Source: Steroidobacteraceae bacterium (GTDB lineage Bacteria; Pseudomonadota; Gammaproteobacteria; Steroidobacterales; Steroidobacteraceae). From it: DNA of 64,000 bases. The stretch is from the NCBI GenBank assembly GCA_019187185.1, contig JABAQU010000020.1:124001-188000 (forward strand), in the 5' to 3' direction. The notes below the pieces were generated by a model that was given only the letters and a program-made list of their open reading frames with translations, ran no database searches and was not told where the DNA came from. The translations under genes were made by a program, and so were the position numbers. Shown one piece after another: positions 52,580-61,126 of the stretch (positions are counted from its first letter, which is position 1; every line of letters begins with the position of its first letter).

Positions 52580-53818
52580 CTTGCTGAAGGCGACCTGCTG
52601 CTCCGGATACACGCTCCTGTGACCGATGACGAGGTATGCCGCGACGCAGGCGCCGGCGACGTACAGCAGCGAATCGGCCCCGAAGAGTTCCACGCCCATC
52701 AGGATCGCCGCGATCGGTGCATTGGACGCCGCGGCGACGACCGCGACGAAGCCCACCGCAGCACCGAGTGCCGAGGGTATGCCGAGGAGCGGCGCAAATG
52801 CCGCGCCCGCGACGGCACCCATCACGAACTGCGGCGTGACGATGCCGCCGTAGAACCCCGAGCCGAGCGTGATTGCGACGAGCAGGGCCTTCCACGCAAA
52901 GCCGGGCCAGGGCATCGCCTCGCCGTGCAGCGCCCGATCGAGGACCGGCAGGCTGAGGCCGAGGTAGTCGGTCGGGACCACGAGGACGAGCAATGCAATC
53001 ACGACGCCGCCCAGCGCCGGAACGAGCGGCACCCACAGCGAGGCCCGCTGCCGAAGCCATGCGAAGCCCTGCCGCGCGCGTTGCAGGAGCTCGACGAACA
53101 GCCACGCGACGGCGCCGCACAGGATGCCGATCAGGACGGTCTTCAGGAACAGGAGCTCGGTGAAGCGACCCGCGAAGGAAATGTCGTAGTGCGGATACGG
53201 GACGCCGAGGTACTGCGACACCTCGAACGCAGTCACCCCTGCGACGATGCCCGGAAACAGGAAGTCGTGCCGGACGCGGCCGATCGCGAGCATCTCGACG
53301 CCGTAGAGCGCGCCGGCGACAGGTGTCCCGAAAACGCTCGCGAAGCCCGCACTGACGCCGCAGGCCAGCAGGCGCTTGCGCATTTCGCGATTGAGATGCA
53401 GCGTGCGGCCGATCGCCGCCGCCACGCTCGCGCCGATGTGCGAGCAGGGCCCTTCCTTGCCGGCCGAGCCGCCGCAGCCGAGCGTGATCAGCGCCGCCAC
53501 CGGCTTGATCCACATCGTGCGAAAGGGCATCTTCCCCTGCTGCTCGTTGACGGCGACGATGGCGTTGTCGACGAAAGTGCTCCGTCGCAGGCGATAGCCG
53601 TAGTGCAGCAGCAGGCCGTTGGCGAATCCCCCGAGCGGCAGCAGCAGTGCCAGCATCCACCAGGGTGCCGCGTAGACATGACCTTCGGTGGCGAAGAGCG
53701 CCCGCAGAAAGAGCGTGCAGCCGGCGCCGACCAGCGCACCCGTCAAGGTCGCAAGCACCAGCCACTGCAGGACCGTGGCCAGCATCACGAGCGACTCGGT
53801 GAATTGGAACCGACGCAT
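52469..53818 (-). CDS. ClC-family chloride channel/antiporter
   Basis: 449-residue integral membrane protein with about ten membrane helices. ClC landmarks: LITLGCGGSAGKEGPCSHIG (the GKEGP selectivity region), GVSAGFASVFGTPVAGALYGVE, and GSGFYGGIVTPQFVMGAVAG near the third filter motif. The first filter motif GSGIP reads GCGGS here. It ends in a strongly basic RARRRRRRG tail. It may be a Cl-/H+ antiporter or a fluoride/chloride channel. The start at 53818 faces the divergent murB. The C-terminal 111 bases overlap the Stealth gene. Confidence 0.92.
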   Translation of the reverse strand: MRRFQFTESLVMLATVLQWLVLATLTGALVGAGCTLFLRALFATEGHVYAAPWWMLALLLPLGGFANGLLLHYGYRLRRSTFVDNAIVAVNEQQGKMPFRTMWIKPVAALITLGCGGSAGKEGPCSHIGASVAAAIGRTLHLNREMRKRLLACGVSAGFASVFGTPVAGALYGVEMLAIGRVRHDFLFPGIVAGVTAFEVSQYLGVPYPHYDISFAGRFTELLFLKTVLIGILCGAVAWLFVELLQRARQGFAWLRQRASLWVPLVPALGGVVIALLVLVVPTDYLGLSLPVLDRALHGEAMPWPGFAWKALLVAITLGSGFYGGIVTPQFVMGAVAGAAFAPLLGIPSALGAAVGFVAVVAAASNAPIAAILMGVELFGADSLLYVAGACVAAYLVIGHRSVYPEQQVAFSKSSWIFAHTGLPVGQEKVRLSYGLMRWLRARRRRRRG

Positions 53819-53895
53819 CGGTGTCACAGTGTACCAAGCGCGTCGCCGTGCTAACGTGACGCGTCGAAATGCAGGCACGGGGCTGCGAGCCTCAC

Positions 53896-55044
53896 ATGAT
53901 GGACTCAATGACCGACCCCGTTGTTGCACTTTCCGAGCACACGCCGATGGCGACGCTCACCACGCTCGCCACCGGCGGCCCTGCCCGCTGGCTCGCACGC
54001 GTCGACACGCCCGCAGGGCTGCGTGCCGTGCTCGAGTTCGCACGGCAGCACATGCTGCCCACACTGGCGATCGGCTCCGGCAGCAACCTCGTGGTCGCCG
54101 ACGAGGGGTTCGGCGGACTCGTCCTGCGCTACATGGACTCGACACTGCAGTACGATCCGCGTGGTGACGGCACGGTGCGGGTGGGCGCCGGCTGCACCTG
54201 GGACACGCTCGTCGCCTGGGCTGTCGAGCACGACCTCGCGGGCATCGAGTGTCTCAGCGGAATCCCGGGTTGTGTCGGCGCAGCGCCCATCCAGAACATC
54301 GGCGCCTACGGTCAGGAAATCGCCGAGTCGATCGTCGCGATCGATGCGATCGAGCGGGCCTCCGGCGAGCCCGCGCGACTGGCGCACGCAGAGTGCGGTT
54401 TCGGCTACCGCACGAGCCGCTTCAAGACGGACTGGGCCGACCGATTCCTCATTATCCGCGTCGAACTGAAGTTGCGACCCGGCGGTGCGCCTCACATTCG
54501 CTACGACGAGCTTCGCCAGAGACTCGAATCAGGCACCGACGCACTTGCACCGACATTGCAGCGCGTACGCGAGACCGTGATCGCGATCCGCCGGGGCAAG
54601 TCGATGGTGCTCGATCCCGGGGACCCGAATCATCGCAGCGCCGGCTCTTTCTTCCTGAACCCGGTCGTAGAACCCCGGGCGCTCGATGCCCTCCTCGCCC
54701 GACTGGATGCGAAGCGGCGCGCGCGATTACCCCGATGGCCGCAAGCGGATGGCCGAACGAAACTGCCGGCGGCGTGGCTCATCGAGCAGGCCGGCGTACG
54801 CCGCGGCATGGTTCTCGGCCACGCGGCGGTCTCGAGTCGTCACACGCTTGCGCTTGTCAATCGAGGCGGCGCCCGCACGCACGACCTGCTCGCGCTCGCG
54901 GCGTGGATCCGGCGTCGCGTGCGCGTGCGCTTTGGCCTGACGCTGTCTCCCGAGCCGGTTTTCGTCGGCTTTCGCGAACGCGCCGACGTCATTCTCGACG
55001 AAATGGAGGCGACGCTCGAGCCCGATCCGGCCTCACCGCGCTGA
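53896..55044 (+). CDS. murB: UDP-N-acetylenolpyruvoylglucosamine reductase
   Basis: Cytoplasmic FAD enzyme that reduces UDP-GlcNAc-enolpyruvate to UDP-MurNAc, the second committed step of peptidoglycan synthesis. About 382 residues, the long type I form. FAD-binding: PTLAIGSGSNLVVADEGFGG and IECLSGIPGCVGAAPIQNIG. CGFGYRTSRFK carries the type I Tyr region. HRSAGSFFLNPVV holds the catalytic Ser, and EPVFVGF comes near the end. Start uncertain among ATGs at 53869, 53896, 53899 and 53908. Its last 56 bases overlap a small gene on the other strand. Confidence 0.95.
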   Translation: MMDSMTDPVVALSEHTPMATLTTLATGGPARWLARVDTPAGLRAVLEFARQHMLPTLAIGSGSNLVVADEGFGGLVLRYMDSTLQYDPRGDGTVRVGAGCTWDTLVAWAVEHDLAGIECLSGIPGCVGAAPIQNIGAYGQEIAESIVAIDAIERASGEPARLAHAECGFGYRTSRFKTDWADRFLIIRVELKLRPGGAPHIRYDELRQRLESGTDALAPTLQRVRETVIAIRRGKSMVLDPGDPNHRSAGSFFLNPVVEPRALDALLARLDAKRRARLPRWPQADGRTKLPAAWLIEQAGVRRGMVLGHAAVSSRHTLALVNRGGARTHDLLALAAWIRRRVRVRFGLTLSPEPVFVGFRERADVILDEMEATLEPDPASPR

Positions 55045-55270
55045 AATCGCGTGGCGATCTCGCCGCGAAGCGATGCAGCAACCCGTTGAAGCGATTCCAT
55101 GCCTTCGCATCCGTGCGCCGATAGAGCGCACATGCACGCCCCGCGAGGCGGCACGCTTCTTCGACCTGGCCGGTGTCGGCGAGCGCGCGCAGACTCGCAG
55201 ACAGCAGGTCATTGAGTGCCGCCACGAGCGCGTCGCACTCGGGCGGCGCGGGGTGCCGGACGTCAGTCAT
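54989..55270 (-). CDS. Small hypothetical protein at the end of the DUF2249 cluster
   Basis: 93 residues, unrecognised, likely soluble and helical (CDALVAALNDLLSASLRALA, VEEACRLAGRACALYRR). The Arg-rich tail runs 56 bases into the opposite-strand murB. It overlaps the upstream Fe-S assembly gene by eight bases, which supports co-translation in that operon and is the main reason to believe it is real. Possible small partner of the DUF2249 proteins. Confidence 0.5.
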   Translation of the reverse strand: MTDVRHPAPPECDALVAALNDLLSASLRALADTGQVEEACRLAGRACALYRRTDAKAWNRFNGLLHRFAARSPRDFSAVRPDRARASPPFRRE

Positions 55271-55589
55271 CGGCGATCCCGAAGTGCTCCTTCGCCTGCG
55301 GCGACATCATGCGCGGTGTCCACGGCGGATCGTAGGTCATCGTGACATCGGCCGACGCGATGCCGGTGACGGATGCGGCGGCCTGGTGCGCGCCGCTGCG
55401 CAGATAATCCGTGGCCGGGCAGCCACGCGTCGTTGTCGTCATCGTGACGTGCGCGATTCGCCCGTCGTCGACGTCGATTTCGTAGACAAGCCCGAGATCG
55501 ACGATGTTGTAGCCGAGTTCGGGGTCGATCACGAGCCGCAGCGCCTCGCGGATCGGATCGAGGAAGTCGTCGCCCGTCCATTCACTCAT
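55263..55589 (-). CDS. Metal-sulfur cluster assembly factor (DUF59/MIP18, PaaD/SufT-like)
   Basis: 108-residue protein of the DUF59/MIP18 family. Conserved elements are VIDPELGYNIVDLGLVYEID and TTTTRGCPATDYLRSG (the reactive Cys), then VTMTYDPPWTPRMM. Relatives mature Fe-S clusters (SufT) or assist ring-oxygenase assembly (PaaD). Phenylacetate genes are absent here, and its neighbours are DUF2249 proteins and a membrane protein, suggesting metal-centre assembly for a membrane redox protein. It overlaps both the upstream DUF2249 gene (ATGA) and the downstream small gene. Confidence 0.9.
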   Translation of the reverse strand: MSEWTGDDFLDPIREALRLVIDPELGYNIVDLGLVYEIDVDDGRIAHVTMTTTTRGCPATDYLRSGAHQAAASVTGIASADVTMTYDPPWTPRMMSPQAKEHFGIADD

Positions 55590-56155
55590 GCGCTGCCTCC
55601 CTGCCCCGCGCCGATGCGGATCAGCAGGCGATAGGTCTTGCCATCCGCATCGAAGCCGCCGCGCCAGGCGTGGCCGCGCTTGGCGAGCTCGGGCAGCAGG
55701 AACACCGGCTCGCGGCACAGGAGCGCGCAGAGCACTTCGCCCTTCGCCATGCCCTCGGTCGCCGCGAGCGTGCGCACCATCGGCTCGGGCGGATCGAGGT
55801 CGCGGTTGTCGAGTTCACTCATCGGCGCCGGCCAGGCACCACCCGATGCAGCCGTCGCGGGCACCGCGCCCGGCCGAGCGCCGGAAGCCGGATCCGTGCC
55901 TGCACCGCTGCCCGGTGTCTTGCCGGCCGCCGCCGGCGTGAACTCGACCTGCCATTCGCCGCCGGTGAGTTCCCTTGCCGCGTGCGTGAACCCCTGTGCA
56001 CCGAGCACGTTGAACAGCGGCACCGGCTTGAACGTGGCGAAGAGCCGCAGCCCTTGCCCCGGCGCAAGGCTCTTCACGGCGCCCATGATCTCGCCGAACG
56101 GCTCACCGCCGGCACGCAGGATGGGGCGGACATCGAGTTCGACGAAATCGGTCAT
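55586..56155 (-). CDS. Tandem DUF2249 protein
   Basis: 189 residues comprising two DUF2249 domains (FVELDVRPILRAGGEPFGEI to about residue 72; ELDNRDLDPPEPMVRTL onward to the end) joined by a Pro/Ala/Gly-rich linker of about 40 residues. DUF2249 is a small TusA-like or SirA-like fold that usually appears in respiration or nitric-oxide-response clusters; activity unknown. Most members are single-domain, as is the one at 57.6 kb. The ATG at 56155 is used; four-base overlap with the DUF59 gene follows. Confidence 0.84.
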   Translation of the reverse strand: MTDFVELDVRPILRAGGEPFGEIMGAVKSLAPGQGLRLFATFKPVPLFNVLGAQGFTHAARELTGGEWQVEFTPAAAGKTPGSGAGTDPASGARPGAVPATAASGGAWPAPMSELDNRDLDPPEPMVRTLAATEGMAKGEVLCALLCREPVFLLPELAKRGHAWRGGFDADGKTYRLLIRIGAGQGGSA

Positions 56156-56168
56156 GGCGGTCTCCTGT

Positions 56169-57527
56169 TCAATGGGCGACAAAGGTGAGCAGCAGTCGCG
56201 GGGCGTGCGCGCCGCTCGGCAGCCGCAGCGCCTCCTTCACATTCACGAGCCGGCGGGTGCGCACGAGTTCGACCGCAATGCCGAGTGTCGCGATCGTCAT
56301 GAACGCCGCCGCCGCGCGGAACATGAGCGGCGTGCCCGTGAACAGGCACAGCGTGGCGAAGTCGACCGCCGCGAAGTAGAGCCAGAACCATCGGGCGGCA
56401 CGCGGCTCGACGACCAGGTCCTGCACGCGCGGTGTCGGCGTCTTGCCGAGCACCGGCCCGTAACACTCGAGCCAGGTCACGAATGCGACGATCTTGTAGA
56501 GTTTCGCGAGCCCGAGACCCGTGAGCCAGCCGAAGCACACGAGGAACACCAGCGCGCCGCTGAAGCGCGCAATCCCGCCGAGCGCCGCACAGGCGATGAT
56601 TAGCAGGACCGCGGCGGCGAGATGTGCGAGCGCAACCGCCGCCATGCGACTGTTCAATTCGATGACGCGGCGCACGCGCCTGCGATACAGCTGCACGACG
56701 TCGCTCCCGTACAACGCAAGACATGCGAGGCCCGCGAGACCTGCGAGCGACAGGGCGATCTCGAGGCCGCCGGCCGTGGCCGCAGCTACCGTGCCGGCGC
56801 CGACGACGATCGCGAGTGCCAGCGTGCCGAGGTACAGCGTCCAGCGTGTCGTCGGGCCGTCGAGTTCGGGTGAGAGCATGAACATCGCGAGCAATCGATG
56901 GCTCACCCCGAATGCGGTGAAGGTGAGCCAGCCACCGAGTCCGGCGATCACGTGCAGCGGCAGCGCGTGCACACGCAGCTTCGCGAGCAGCGCCGAGTGC
57001 AGATAGCCGCCGTAGCCGAGCGCGAAGACGATGCCGAACGTGACCGTCACTGCAATCGCGCACAGGCCGACGACGACGAACTGCGCCGGCAGGTTCGGCG
57101 GCCAGGCACGGGCGAAGGTTCGCCCGAGTGTCCACAACACGACGGCAAAGCCGCTGCCGAGCAGGATGCCGGCGGCGATGAAGCAATGCGGCATCCACGG
57201 CAGGGCGCCGGCGAGCTGCAGAAAGCCCGCGATCAACGCACCGAGGCCGGCGACGATCAGGATGAGTGCGGGCAACGGCAGCATGTTGCTGTAGATCGGC
57301 CGGGCCAGCAGCACCGGCACGAACTGGAACAGCGCACCGCACATCAGCAGGCTGAGCCAGCCGACCGTCACGCAGTGCACGACGATCAGCGTCTGCGGCG
57401 CACGCAGCGCTGCGGAGGGATAGCCGACGCCCAGCGCCATCAGCGCCTGCGCCGCGAGCAGGAAAACGACGGCGACAGCGAAGTACGACAGCGTCCAGCG
57501 CGAGAGCGTCGTGCCTTGCATGTTCAA
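56169..57527 (-). CDS. Multi-pass membrane protein, haem-copper-oxidase subunit I / NnrS-like
   Basis: 452 residues, about twelve membrane helices and almost no soluble domain. Several membrane histidines are placed as in haem-binding oxidase-like proteins: LIVVHCVTVGWLSLLMCGAL, VHALPLHVIAGLGGWLTF and FGVSHRLLAMF. QFVPVLLARP follows the first. It resembles the NnrS / CbaA-like group rather than a full oxidase, since no copper-site motif or subunit II gene is evident. It sits between two DUF2249 genes and a Fe-S assembly gene. A role in nitric-oxide or oxygen metabolism is inferred, not shown. Confidence 0.7.
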   Translation of the reverse strand: MNMQGTTLSRWTLSYFAVAVVFLLAAQALMALGVGYPSAALRAPQTLIVVHCVTVGWLSLLMCGALFQFVPVLLARPIYSNMLPLPALILIVAGLGALIAGFLQLAGALPWMPHCFIAAGILLGSGFAVVLWTLGRTFARAWPPNLPAQFVVVGLCAIAVTVTFGIVFALGYGGYLHSALLAKLRVHALPLHVIAGLGGWLTFTAFGVSHRLLAMFMLSPELDGPTTRWTLYLGTLALAIVVGAGTVAAATAGGLEIALSLAGLAGLACLALYGSDVVQLYRRRVRRVIELNSRMAAVALAHLAAAVLLIIACAALGGIARFSGALVFLVCFGWLTGLGLAKLYKIVAFVTWLECYGPVLGKTPTPRVQDLVVEPRAARWFWLYFAAVDFATLCLFTGTPLMFRAAAAFMTIATLGIAVELVRTRRLVNVKEALRLPSGAHAPRLLLTFVAH

Positions 57528-57552
57528 TCTTCGGCCATCGCCGCCACCGCGC

Positions 57553-57804
57553 CTACTGCGTCAGCTTGCCGATCCGGACCTTCCATGCCACGGGACCGGA
57601 TTCGAGATAGGTCCACGAGTATTCCTTCGGATGCTCCGCTTCGATCTGGTAGTACAGCGGCTTCGGGTCGTGATCGTTGATGAACACGAATGCCTCCCCG
57701 GCACTGAGGCCGTTGAGGAGCTCGAAGATCCTTGCATGGCGCTGCATCGGGATCAGATGGCGGATATCGTGCTCCTGCGGGATGGATGATGGGCTGTTCG
57801 ACAT
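57553..57804 (-). CDS. DUF2249 protein (single domain)
   Basis: 83-residue DUF2249 protein: RHLIPMQRHARIFELLNGLS, then GEAFVFINDHDPKPLYYQIE and WTYLESGPVAWKVRIGKL. His and Asp residues in FINDHDP could be functional; the family is uncharacterised. It is the first gene of the leftward cluster, 25 bases before the membrane protein gene. Starts further upstream in the open frame are not needed. The 180-base gap to the divergent PEBP gene should contain its promoter. Confidence 0.85.
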   Translation of the reverse strand: MSNSPSSIPQEHDIRHLIPMQRHARIFELLNGLSAGEAFVFINDHDPKPLYYQIEAEHPKEYSWTYLESGPVAWKVRIGKLTQ

Positions 57805-57986
57805 GGGCGATGTCCTCGGTCAGTGGTGGGCGAAGCCCGGGCGCCCGGTGCGGGCCGGGGCGCGGACCGTCATTGACGATACACCCGCGTGATGGCGGCA
57901 TTGTTTGCGCTACGACAATCTCGACATCGCCATCGAACGGCCGCGCGGGAAGCAGTATGCTCAGGCACATGCTGGAGGCCCTGCTC

Positions 57987-58460
57987 ATGACGCTATCCAT
58001 CACCTCGACTGCATTTGCCCACGAGAGCCCGATTCCGAAGGCCTACACCTGCCAGGGTGACGACGTCTCCCCGGCGCTCGCGTGGAGCGGCGTGCCCGCG
58101 GGCACGAAGTCGCTCGCGCTCATCGTCGACGACCCCGACGCGCCGGATCCGAAGGCGCCGAAAATGACCTGGGTCCATTGGGTGCTCTACGACATTCCGC
58201 CGAGCGCCTCAGGCCTCGCGAAGGCAGTTGCACCCGCGGCGCTGCCGGCCGGCACGCGCGAAGGCACGAATGACTGGAAGCGCACGGGTTACGGCGGGCC
58301 CTGCCCGCCGATCGGGCGGCACCGCTATTTCCACAAGCTCTACGCGCTCGACATCGTGCTGCCGGATCTCGGGCAACCCACCAAGCCGCAACTCGAGCAG
58401 GCGATGAAGGGCCACGTACTCGGCGAGGCCGTATTGATGGGCACTTATCAGAAAGAATAG
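57987..58460 (+). CDS. YbhB/YbcL-family phosphatidylethanolamine-binding-like protein
   Basis: 157-residue PEBP/Raf-kinase-inhibitor-like protein. It starts MTLSITSTAFAHESPIPKAY, then TCQGDDVSPALAWSGVPAG, DDPDAPDP, WVHWVLYDIPPS and GYGGPCPPIGRHRYFHKLYA, all signature elements of the small-ligand pocket. The ATG at 57987 has GGAGG eight bases ahead; earlier ATGs at 57957 and 57969 would add a short non-signal stretch. Function of bacterial members is unclear. Stands alone on its strand. Confidence 0.92.
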   Translation: MTLSITSTAFAHESPIPKAYTCQGDDVSPALAWSGVPAGTKSLALIVDDPDAPDPKAPKMTWVHWVLYDIPPSASGLAKAVAPAALPAGTREGTNDWKRTGYGGPCPPIGRHRYFHKLYALDIVLPDLGQPTKPQLEQAMKGHVLGEAVLMGTYQKE

Positions 58461-58483
58461 CGGCGGCGCCCGCTTCGTCCGGC

Positions 58484-59668
58484 TTAGCGTGCCGCCACCG
58501 GATGCGGCACGTACGCGAGTCCCAGCTGGAATCCGAGGTCCGGCGTGTTGTCGATGTTCTGCACGTTCTCGGTGAAGCCGAACGTGAACACCAGCCGGTC
58601 GAACCGGCGGCGGAAGCCCACGCTGTACTGATACTTGGCGCCCCTCAGCTCGGAGAGGCCGGTTTGTTTGCGCGTGTAGACGCTCTCGCTCAGGTAGGCC
58701 TGCACATTGAGATTCGTGCTGGCGGTCAGTCGATACTCATAGCCGAGCACCAGCGTCGGAATGATTCGACGTTCCTCCGGAACCGGCCATTCCGCGCCGC
58801 CGTAGTCGACAGCCGACAGACTCCCATAGAACGCGTGCCGGATACCGCGCCACTGCAGGGTGGCCTGGGCGCCATAGTCGAAATGCCCGGTCGAGAGCAT
58901 CCGGCGCTCGCCGCTGACCGGAATCTTGGCGGCCGCCTCCAGTGCCAGCGCCCAGCGACCCGGCAGCTTCCAGCCGACGTAGTGCAGGCCGACGGTCGGG
59001 TCCAGCAGGCCACCATCCGTGGGCGGCGCAAACTGCATCACCTGCGCCGACCGCAGGTCGTAGAGCAGATTGAAATCATTGCGTCGTACGGCCGGGCGGC
59101 CGAAGGTGCTGAACCCGAACATGCGATGGAAGGACTCGATGGTGCTGTCGAGAAACCCGCCCTGATAGGACGCGGCGCTGACGATCAGGTAGGCGGTCCA
59201 GTTCGACGAGAACTTGTAGTGGACCGTGGCATCCAGCGTCGCTCCCTCCATGTCGAGCAGGTAGTTCTCGCCGGGCAGCGCCTGAATTGCCTGCCAGTCT
59301 GCAGGGCCGAGCGTGCGCCTGCCGGACGGCGCGAGCGATGTCAGGTAGTCTTCGACGCGCTCGCTCAACGCCCAGGTGTTCTGATAACCGAGATTGAATT
59401 CGAGCGCCCACGTCCCCGGTTCGATCGTGACGGCGTATGCCGGGCGCATGTCGAGCCGCAGGTAGCCAAAGGGCGTGAGGTCGCGCTCCCGCAGCATGCC
59501 GTAGAACATCCCGCCGTCGTCCGCCATCGCGCCGCCGGTGGCGATGCCCGATGCGACGGCGAAACCGAGCACGGCGGCCCATCGGCGTACCCGCGGCCCG
59601 GTGCATCTCGCGACGATCCATGCCGCGGCACCGGAGGACATGCAGACCCTGCGGCGCGGTGCTGTCAT
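58484..59668 (-). CDS. DUF3187-family outer-membrane-like protein
   Basis: 394 residues. A signal peptide near residues 25-50 (VLGFAVASGIATGGAMAD) is followed by a beta-rich body with alternating polar and hydrophobic strands: YLRLDMRPAYAVTIEPGTWA, MEGATLDATVHYKFSSNWTA, GFLDSTIESFHRMFGFST and VGFRRRFDRLVFTFGFTENV. This suits a transmembrane beta-barrel of unknown function. The ATG at 59668 overlaps the MFS transporter stop (ATGA), so inner- and outer-membrane proteins are coupled. It may be a partner pore or simply co-regulated. Confidence 0.8.
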   Translation of the reverse strand: MTAPRRRVCMSSGAAAWIVARCTGPRVRRWAAVLGFAVASGIATGGAMADDGGMFYGMLRERDLTPFGYLRLDMRPAYAVTIEPGTWALEFNLGYQNTWALSERVEDYLTSLAPSGRRTLGPADWQAIQALPGENYLLDMEGATLDATVHYKFSSNWTAYLIVSAASYQGGFLDSTIESFHRMFGFSTFGRPAVRRNDFNLLYDLRSAQVMQFAPPTDGGLLDPTVGLHYVGWKLPGRWALALEAAAKIPVSGERRMLSTGHFDYGAQATLQWRGIRHAFYGSLSAVDYGGAEWPVPEERRIIPTLVLGYEYRLTASTNLNVQAYLSESVYTRKQTGLSELRGAKYQYSVGFRRRFDRLVFTFGFTENVQNIDNTPDLGFQLGLAYVPHPVAAR

Positions 59669-60915
59669 GGCGGGCCGTGATCGGGGGGGCGCACGTCCGG
59701 CAGGAAAACCGCCAGGAGGCCCAGCAGTGGCAGGAACGCGCACAGCTGGTAGACGAACTCGATGCCGAAGCGATCCGCAACGAGGCCCAGCACCGCGGCG
59801 CCGATGCCGCCGAGACCGAAGCTGAATCCGTAGAAGAGTCCGGACACCGTGCCGATGCGATGCGTGAGCATGTCCTGCGCGTAGACGATGATCGCGGGGA
59901 AGGCCGAGGCGAGCACGAGGCCGATCGCGACGCTCAGCCCCACTGTCCAGCCGAGTCCGACATGCGGCAGCAGCAGCGTGAACGGTGCGCAGCCGAGGAT
60001 CGAAAACCAGATCACGCTGCGGCGCCCGATGCGATCGCCGAGCGGGCCGCCGATCAGCGTCCCCGCGGCAATCGCGAACAGGAACACGCCGAGGAGGTTC
60101 GCCGCCGTGTGCGCCGACACGCCGAACTGGTGCATCAGGTAGAACTCGTAGTAGCTGCTGATGCTGGCGAGGTAGAAGAACTTCGAGAACATCAGCACGA
60201 GCAGCACGCCGATCGTGCGTCGTACCAGTGGCTTCGGGTATGACGGCCCGTCGTCCGCGTGTCGATGATGCGCCCGCTCGCCGAGATGACCGCGATACCA
60301 GCGGCTCACCTGCAGCAGCACGACGATCGCGAGCAGCGCGAGCAAGCCGAACCAGCCGACGCGCGCGCGGCCGAGTTGCAGCACGATGGCGGCCGCGAGC
60401 ACCGGCCCGAGCGCCTGCCCGACGTTGCCGCCGATCTGGAAGAGCGACTGCGCGAGACCGTAGCGCCCGCCCGACGCGAGGCGCGCAACCCGCGAGGATT
60501 CGGGGTGGAACACCGACGAACCGCAGCCGATCAGCGCGACGGCGAAGAGCAGCATCGGGTACGTCGGCGCAACCGAAAGCAGCAGCAGGCCGCCAAGCGT
60601 GAAGCACATCCCGGTCGGCAACGAGTACGGCAGCGGATGCCGGTCGGTGACCATGCCGACCACCGGCTGCAACAGCGATGCGGTGAGCTGGAAAGTCAGC
60701 GAGATCGCGCCGATCTGGAAGAAGGTCAGGTCGAACTCGCCCTTCAGCAGCGGATAGATCGCGACGATCACCGACTGCATCATGTCGTTCAGCGTGTGCA
60801 CGAAGCTGACCGCACCGATCACGCTGTAGCGGGTCTCGCCCGGCGGGCCCGCACCAGGGGCGAGGACACGAGCCGGCGAGGCCGCGTCGTCGATGTCCCG
60901 CGGGTTCAGATCCAT
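59665..60915 (-). CDS. MFS transporter, fosmidomycin-resistance (Fsr)-like
   Basis: 416 residues with about twelve membrane helices. SFVHTLNDMMQSVIVAIYPL near the N-terminus and GCGSSVFHPESSRVARLASG plus GLAQSLFQIGGNVGQALGPV are typical of the fosmidomycin-resistance branch of efflux permeases. The start at 60915 is the ATG just before the helical part; 60948 is an alternative. It is coupled to the downstream DUF3187 gene. Likely export of a small organic compound; fosmidomycin itself need not be the natural substrate. Confidence 0.9.
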   Translation of the reverse strand: MDLNPRDIDDAASPARVLAPGAGPPGETRYSVIGAVSFVHTLNDMMQSVIVAIYPLLKGEFDLTFFQIGAISLTFQLTASLLQPVVGMVTDRHPLPYSLPTGMCFTLGGLLLLSVAPTYPMLLFAVALIGCGSSVFHPESSRVARLASGGRYGLAQSLFQIGGNVGQALGPVLAAAIVLQLGRARVGWFGLLALLAIVVLLQVSRWYRGHLGERAHHRHADDGPSYPKPLVRRTIGVLLVLMFSKFFYLASISSYYEFYLMHQFGVSAHTAANLLGVFLFAIAAGTLIGGPLGDRIGRRSVIWFSILGCAPFTLLLPHVGLGWTVGLSVAIGLVLASAFPAIIVYAQDMLTHRIGTVSGLFYGFSFGLGGIGAAVLGLVADRFGIEFVYQLCAFLPLLGLLAVFLPDVRPPDHGPP

Positions 60916-61126
60916 GCGCTCTCGGCCGCGCGGCGGAGCCGATCGCATGCGTAATGGCTGGGCGCGGGGTGCTGGGTCTCGGGCATTGGATGCGCGCCAA
61001 TCATAGCGTGATGGCGTCCACCGTGCAGCGCGGCGCCCTGCGGGCGCAGCGCATCCGGCCCGCATGCTACGCTACGCCCGTATCCGGCCGTGCGAGCCGG
61101 ACTGCCTGTCAGGAAGCTGAACCACC

